From an uncultured Candidatus Saccharibacteria bacterium (GTDB lineage: Bacteria > Patescibacteriota > Saccharimonadia > Saccharimonadales > Saccharimonadaceae), in NCBI GenBank assembly GCA_937859515.1, contig CALMAK010000011.1:31998-95997 (forward strand): a stretch of 64,000 nucleotides of DNA, written 5' to 3'. Numbering within the stretch: position 1 is the first letter of the stretch; every line of letters starts with the position of its first letter. The notes beneath the pieces were generated by a model that searched no databases, was not told the DNA's origin, and saw only the letters and a program-made list of their open reading frames with translations. The translations under genes were made by a program, and so were the position numbers. Of the stretch, positions 60,248-64,000 are shown piece by piece.

Positions 60248-61663
60248 TTATTTTCGATGACGACCAAGATGACGGTGGGGAAGGCGGTTCGTAAGGCGAA
60301 CATGACGAGTGCGAGCCGATCGACCCATCAAGGCGCCAAAGGTCACACCCGCCGCTACGACCACCGCTATCAGCAGGGCACGCATCAAAAAGGCAATACC
60401 CGTATCAAAGTCGCTGGTATTTGGGGCAGATTGCGAGATGTAATGCAAGGCACTGTACAGTGTGAGACCTGGAACTAACGGAATAATACCAGCGCTCATA
60501 ATCGCAATAGTCGGAATCTTCAGTACACGCGAAAGCAACGAGGCAGCAAGACCAACGACCATCGCCGCAACACCACTGGCGGCAATCTGACCAAGATCAA
60601 GATTTGTCAGTACCAGCGTCACGTATAATGACAAAAATCCAACTAATCCTGCACTAATAATCGCAATCGGGCGCGCATAATTACCTAATGCGAACGATGC
60701 CGCCAACACTGCCGCACCAGCATACTGATAGTTAATATCCGCAAGCGTCAGGTGATTGGGCGTCGCCGCCAAATAAACCCCGAGGCGTGTCGCAATATAC
60801 AACCCAACCGTCGTCCCCAGCACGATACCGCCTGTCATCATCACCACCTTCAAAAGACGCGCCATTGCTGTTACGTAATATTCATCCAGTGCATCCTGAA
60901 ATGCCGAAGCAATCATCATTCCTGCAACCAACATCACGATACCGCTAATAATCACCAGGGTCGGATTGACTTCTGCTAAAATCGGCACAGTTGTCATGGC
61001 CAACAGTGACGTTATTGCAGCAATTAAAATCACAATCAACCCCGACAGTGACTGAATATAAAACGACGGTAGCCCCATCTTCGTCATACGACTAATCACA
61101 AGACTAATCATCGTTCCCATAAACAGCGCAATCAACCACATGAACGGATTGGGGCTGTATAGCATCACCACACCCGCACTAATGCCTCCGCCTGCCAGAT
61201 GGGTGACTACTGATGGATAAATATGTTTGCGTGCAATAATACTATCGAGCTGCCGTTCAGCGTCATCCAGCGAGACTTCTTCTTTCCCGACACTGCGCGC
61301 CAAATCCTCTAGCAGTTGCAAGGTATGATAATCCGACCCACGTGATGCAACAGTTCGCACCAGTGTTAATGGCTCTCGATCAATCCCACGGTCCTGTGAA
61401 ATAGTCAGAATCGTATGGCTAATATCAATATGTACCTTACGCGAACAATAGGTCGACGTCACCTCAAGCCCCAAATACACGACATCGCTAGCTGGCATAC
61501 CACGTGACAACAACTGGTCACACAGTGTCGCCACGAGGCGTAAGGCGCGCATATTATCGGTTAACTCGTCATCAATCTTATGGATAATTAACGAACCGTG
61601 ATCGAGCGCTTCGACTGACTCGCGCTGAAAGCCGCGGATAAGAAAAGAAAAAGGGTTACGCAT
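60248..61663 (-). CDS. ThrE-type threonine/serine exporter family protein
   Basis: 471 residues from ATG 61663. An N-terminal cytoplasmic domain (about 25-165, with LVATLCDQLLSRGMPASDVV) is followed by about ten membrane helices, the split DUF1212/DUF3815 layout of ThrE joined in one chain. GGGISAGVVMLYSPNPFMWL and SAGIIPLVPGLTLYSALHYI are family-like. Such proteins export threonine, serine or related compounds. An auxotrophic epibiont would more likely use it for balance or for another solute. TATACT sits 8 bases upstream of the ATG. Confidence 0.85.
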   Translation of the reverse strand: MRNPFSFLIRGFQRESVEALDHGSLIIHKIDDELTDNMRALRLVATLCDQLLSRGMPASDVVYLGLEVTSTYCSRKVHIDISHTILTISQDRGIDREPLTLVRTVASRGSDYHTLQLLEDLARSVGKEEVSLDDAERQLDSIIARKHIYPSVVTHLAGGGISAGVVMLYSPNPFMWLIALFMGTMISLVISRMTKMGLPSFYIQSLSGLIVILIAAITSLLAMTTVPILAEVNPTLVIISGIVMLVAGMMIASAFQDALDEYYVTAMARLLKVVMMTGGIVLGTTVGLYIATRLGVYLAATPNHLTLADINYQYAGAAVLAASFALGNYARPIAIISAGLVGFLSLYVTLVLTNLDLGQIAASGVAAMVVGLAASLLSRVLKIPTIAIMSAGIIPLVPGLTLYSALHYISQSAPNTSDFDTGIAFLMRALLIAVVVAAGVTFGALMGRSARTRHVRLTNRLPHRHLGRHRK

Positions 61664-61773
61664 ATAGGTTAAGTATACCAAAATTGAGATATTACGCCAT
61701 CTCTAAACCTATCATGTCAAAAACGCATTATTATGCTATAATTTCACATATAAACTAGTAGTGGAGAGCATCT

Positions 61774-62388
61774 ATGCCAACACCCGAACGAGAGACATTC
61801 CCGCGCGCCGTCGTACCCGATCACCTGACTGTCCGCACCGTTGCCAATCTGCCACCCGACGAGCCCGCAACAATTCCTCTATTCCAGGATACCTGGGACT
61901 ATCACAACAGACCAACACTTCTCGTCGATAACGACAGAAACCTTCGCGCACGCCTCTCAACTGAAATACCACTCGCTCCAGCTGGATCGTCCAAATCACC
62001 ACTAGGCCGCGCCGGTATTATGCGTATTGCTCTCATCGGCGATGACACTATCCGAACAGGCACCGTTGCCGACCTTCGATTCATCAAAAAGCCTATTTTC
62101 GAACTGGACAGTGAAGCCCCCGACGATGTCGAGGAAGCGAGAGACTGGTTTCGGCAATACGAAGAATCGATCACAGTTGATGCATTTATCGCCAATGACC
62201 CCAATAGTTACAACGGCGTATATTACGGACCGGCAGAACTCTATCCTGCACTCGATCGATTGCGTAAACACGGCAACAAAGCACTGCGAAACTTCCAACG
62301 AGACAGTGGAGCACGCGGCAACCGGAAGCCGTCGTCGCACCAAAAGAGTCCCACTCGACAGCCTAACTCAACCAACGATACGCCGTAA
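61774..62388 (+). CDS. Hypothetical basic-tailed protein
   Basis: 204 residues, not recognised. The N-terminal half holds short beta-rich segments (PATIPLFQDTWDYHNRPTLL; IMRIALIGDDTIRTGTVADL); the last 35 residues are low-complexity and basic (GARGNRKPSSHQKSPTRQ). A TATAAT is 38 bases upstream, with GTGGAGAG as the ribosome site. It overlaps the convergent folC by 21 bases. No function inferred. Confidence 0.6.
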   Translation: MPTPERETFPRAVVPDHLTVRTVANLPPDEPATIPLFQDTWDYHNRPTLLVDNDRNLRARLSTEIPLAPAGSSKSPLGRAGIMRIALIGDDTIRTGTVADLRFIKKPIFELDSEAPDDVEEARDWFRQYEESITVDAFIANDPNSYNGVYYGPAELYPALDRLRKHGNKALRNFQRDSGARGNRKPSSHQKSPTRQPNSTNDTP

Positions 62389-63633
62389 CGACGGGCGAAC
62401 AGCACTAATAAGATAGAAGGACCCTGTCACAAGTATCATAGCGTTATGTTCGCGCGCCCAAGGCACCGCCACAGCGATTGCATCGTGTGGGCTTGCCCGC
62501 GACGCAATCACATCATATCCTTCATCTGTCGCCATTGAGGCAAATATCGTTCGGTCAATTGAATCAAGCTGCTTGCCTTCGACCGAAAACTCCGTCACAA
62601 CAAGATGATTCGAGACACCTCGCAGAATTGCCAATGATTCGGCAACGCTCGATGATTTGTTCTCGCCAAAGGCCGCCACAATAATACACGGTATATTAGG
62701 ATACATCTGCTGATACGCCTCTACAAAGGCATGGATTTTCTGTGGATTGTGCGCCGCGTCCAATAGGGCGGGCACTTCCTGTATCGTTATCCCCTCAAAT
62801 CGCCCAGGAATCACACATTGCAGGGCCTGATTAACCGCCTCGGATGCCACCGCAGGCCTACCGTCCAACGAAAGTCGACGATTAACTGCTGCCAGCGCCA
62901 GACTACTGTTACGCACCTGATAGGAGGGGAGGGATGCTGTTGCATCAATGACCGTATCCTCAACGAGAAGGGCTGCCTTTTTGTCGCGTACCACCCTACG
63001 AATAACCGCCATTATCTCTGAAGACTGTGAGTGCATGACCACCGACCCACCTTCCACAATAATCCCCGCCTTCTCACCCGCAATCTCGGTTAGGGTATTG
63101 CCGAGTAGTTCAGTATGATCGAACCCGACGTCCGTGATCACCGCCACTTTATCGGGGCGGTCAGAAACATTTGTTGTATCAAGACGCCCACCGATGCCAA
63201 CTTCGATCACCATATAATCAACAGCAAGCCTGGCAAACAACCAATATGAAAATACCGTCAAGAACTCAATATATGTCAGCTCAGTATTAATCCTAGTCAA
63301 CTGCGTCACGAATGCCGAAAAATGTTGGCAGTACTCATCCTCATCCAACAATCTACCGTTAATCTGCGTGCGCTCGGCCACCGACGTGACATGTGGCGAG
63401 ACTATCGTACCGACGGTATAGTCGCTGGCATACAACAGCTGTGCAGCATAATACGCAGTCGACCCTTTACCGGATGTACCAGCAATATGGATCATCGGCG
63501 CAGCATCCTGAGGATCGCCAAGGTTATGCAGCACCTGACGCGCATAGTCTAGCCGTTCAGACCCTCGAAAACGCGGCACGAAGGGAAGCGCACCCAGGTA
63601 TTGCTCGACCTCTTTAAAGCTTTGAAACTTCAT
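62368..63633 (-). CDS. folC: Folylpolyglutamate synthase / dihydrofolate synthase-like Mur ligase family protein
   Basis: 421 residues from ATG 63633, with GAGGGAG site. The ATP loop MIHIAGTSGKGSTAYYAAQL (about 47-66), FTSPH-like VGTIVSPHVTSV, the central VIEVGIGGRLDTTNV, and LLDAAHNPQKIHAF in the C-terminal glutamate-ligase domain are all typical of FolC. It adds glutamates to folates. Saccharibacteria generally lack de novo folate synthesis, so this likely acts on folate taken from the host or is a divergent Mur-ligase relative. Confidence 0.88.
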   Translation of the reverse strand: MKFQSFKEVEQYLGALPFVPRFRGSERLDYARQVLHNLGDPQDAAPMIHIAGTSGKGSTAYYAAQLLYASDYTVGTIVSPHVTSVAERTQINGRLLDEDEYCQHFSAFVTQLTRINTELTYIEFLTVFSYWLFARLAVDYMVIEVGIGGRLDTTNVSDRPDKVAVITDVGFDHTELLGNTLTEIAGEKAGIIVEGGSVVMHSQSSEIMAVIRRVVRDKKAALLVEDTVIDATASLPSYQVRNSSLALAAVNRRLSLDGRPAVASEAVNQALQCVIPGRFEGITIQEVPALLDAAHNPQKIHAFVEAYQQMYPNIPCIIVAAFGENKSSSVAESLAILRGVSNHLVVTEFSVEGKQLDSIDRTIFASMATDEGYDVIASRASPHDAIAVAVPWAREHNAMILVTGSFYLISAVRPSLRRIVG

Positions 63634-63680
63634 ATCTCCCTCAGTATACATGAAGCATTGCGACCAAGGCACTGGAGGTT

Positions 63681-63686
63681 TATACT
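63681..63686 (+). promoter_or_regulatory. -10 element of the leaderless gene at 63694
   Basis: TATACT, 7 bases, ATG 63694. Confidence 0.5.
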
Positions 63687-63693
63687 TAAGGTT

Positions 63694-63993
63694 ATGAATG
63701 ATATCTATACGACCGACGAAAGCTCGCTATTATCACAATTTGGCCTCGACAGTTCACTGGCAATGATTGTACCGATGCTCATTGTCAGCACCGTCGTCGT
63801 GTTGGGCCTGATGATTTTCTCAAGTATCCGGCAGCACAAGCAGCGTCAACAATCACATCAGATGCAACAAGATATTCATGCGATTCGTGAACTGCTGGAA
63901 AAGCGTTTCGGCAATACCACTACCTATATCTCACGACCAGCACCCCTTAACAAGGAACTTGAGTCTGACCCCCAGTTGCCACCACGGCCATAA
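63694..63993 (+). CDS. Small single-pass membrane protein with C-terminal coiled coil
   Basis: 99 residues from ATG 63694. A short N-terminus is followed by one helix (about 22-44, LAMIVPMLIVSTVVVLGLMI), then a Gln/His-rich coiled coil (RQHKQRQQSHQMQQDIHAIR) and a Pro-rich end. It resembles small septation or membrane-scaffold proteins but no family is recognised. The gene is complete; only 7 bases of the window follow it. Confidence 0.65.
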   Translation: MNDIYTTDESSLLSQFGLDSSLAMIVPMLIVSTVVVLGLMIFSSIRQHKQRQQSHQMQQDIHAIRELLEKRFGNTTTYISRPAPLNKELESDPQLPPRP

Positions 63994-64000
63994 AAGTAGT

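Noticed and set aside
1..64000. CRISPR array
   Set aside because: No regularly spaced direct repeats and no cas genes were seen.
1..64000. Alternative genetic code (UGA as Gly) as in Gracilibacteria/SR1
   Set aside because: TGA ends clearly bounded genes such as the SPFH gene (59585-59587) and the 20182 gene; no conserved gene needs read-through.
1..64000. Insertion sequence or prophage
   Set aside because: No transposase, integrase, capsid or terminase gene was recognised; the Gam-like gene stands alone.

Overview
The window reads as a chromosome segment of a member of Candidatus Saccharibacteria (TM7, Patescibacteria/CPR). This is inferred from gene content and not from a marker gene: a sortase with a very long low-complexity N-terminus, a PEGA-domain surface protein, a DUF3048 protein, a sigma-region-4/HARE-HTH fusion, a solitary type IV secretion-like ATPase, a type IV pilin, DprA, and many short lineage-specific proteins. 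TGA ends genes normally, so the standard code applies. No 16S or ribosomal protein gene is present to confirm placement.

Layout. 1-5300: partial NAD(P)HX-dehydratase-like gene, 2H phosphoesterase, tRNA-Leu, sortase, PEGA protein and a membrane protein. 5400-16550: gltX, DUF3048 protein, two histidine kinase/response regulator pairs (the second with matching Pro/Ala-rich tails), tRNA-Glu, a GH5 glucanase, an RsuA-type pseudouridine synthase and der. 16550-24300: pth, dprA, topA and a type IV pilin, mixed with GC-rich orphan genes and a candidate 0.3-kb non-coding RNA. 24400-43300: sigma4/HARE protein, T4SS-like ATPase, MFS exporter, HIT protein, OtsA-OtsB fusion, two HAM1-type pyrophosphatases, two alpha/beta hydrolases, a GNAT, a Bax-inhibitor-1-like protein, an ArsR/LLM/Rossmann operon and an EF-hand miniprotein. 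43300-52000: defence island with a KAP NTPase, an MmeI-like type IIL restriction-modification enzyme, and a subtilase plus AAA+ ATPase pair resembling IetAS. 52000-64000: small Cys/His protein, membrane-anchored GIY-YIG protein, YaaA, HNH-repeat protein, rpiB, a Gam-like protein, SpoU methyltransferase, FecR-domain protein, SPFH protein, ThrE-like exporter and FolC.

The strongest pattern is two contrasting gene architectures. Many ordinary genes have a -10 hexamer (TANNNT) only 6-7 bases before ATG, so transcription should start at the start codon (leaderless mRNAs). Interspersed are single GC-rich genes (16624-16989, 17722-18048, 20182-20721, 28403-28942, 37803-38105, 38894-39583, 55128-55688, 58526-59587), nearly all codons ending in G or C, each with a near-consensus promoter (16-17 bp spacer), a leader, usually an AAGGAG-type ribosome site, and its own hairpin. 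They look like independently mobile or separately regulated cassettes. Coordinates, motifs and promoters were read by eye; homology assignments rest on recognised motifs, not searches.
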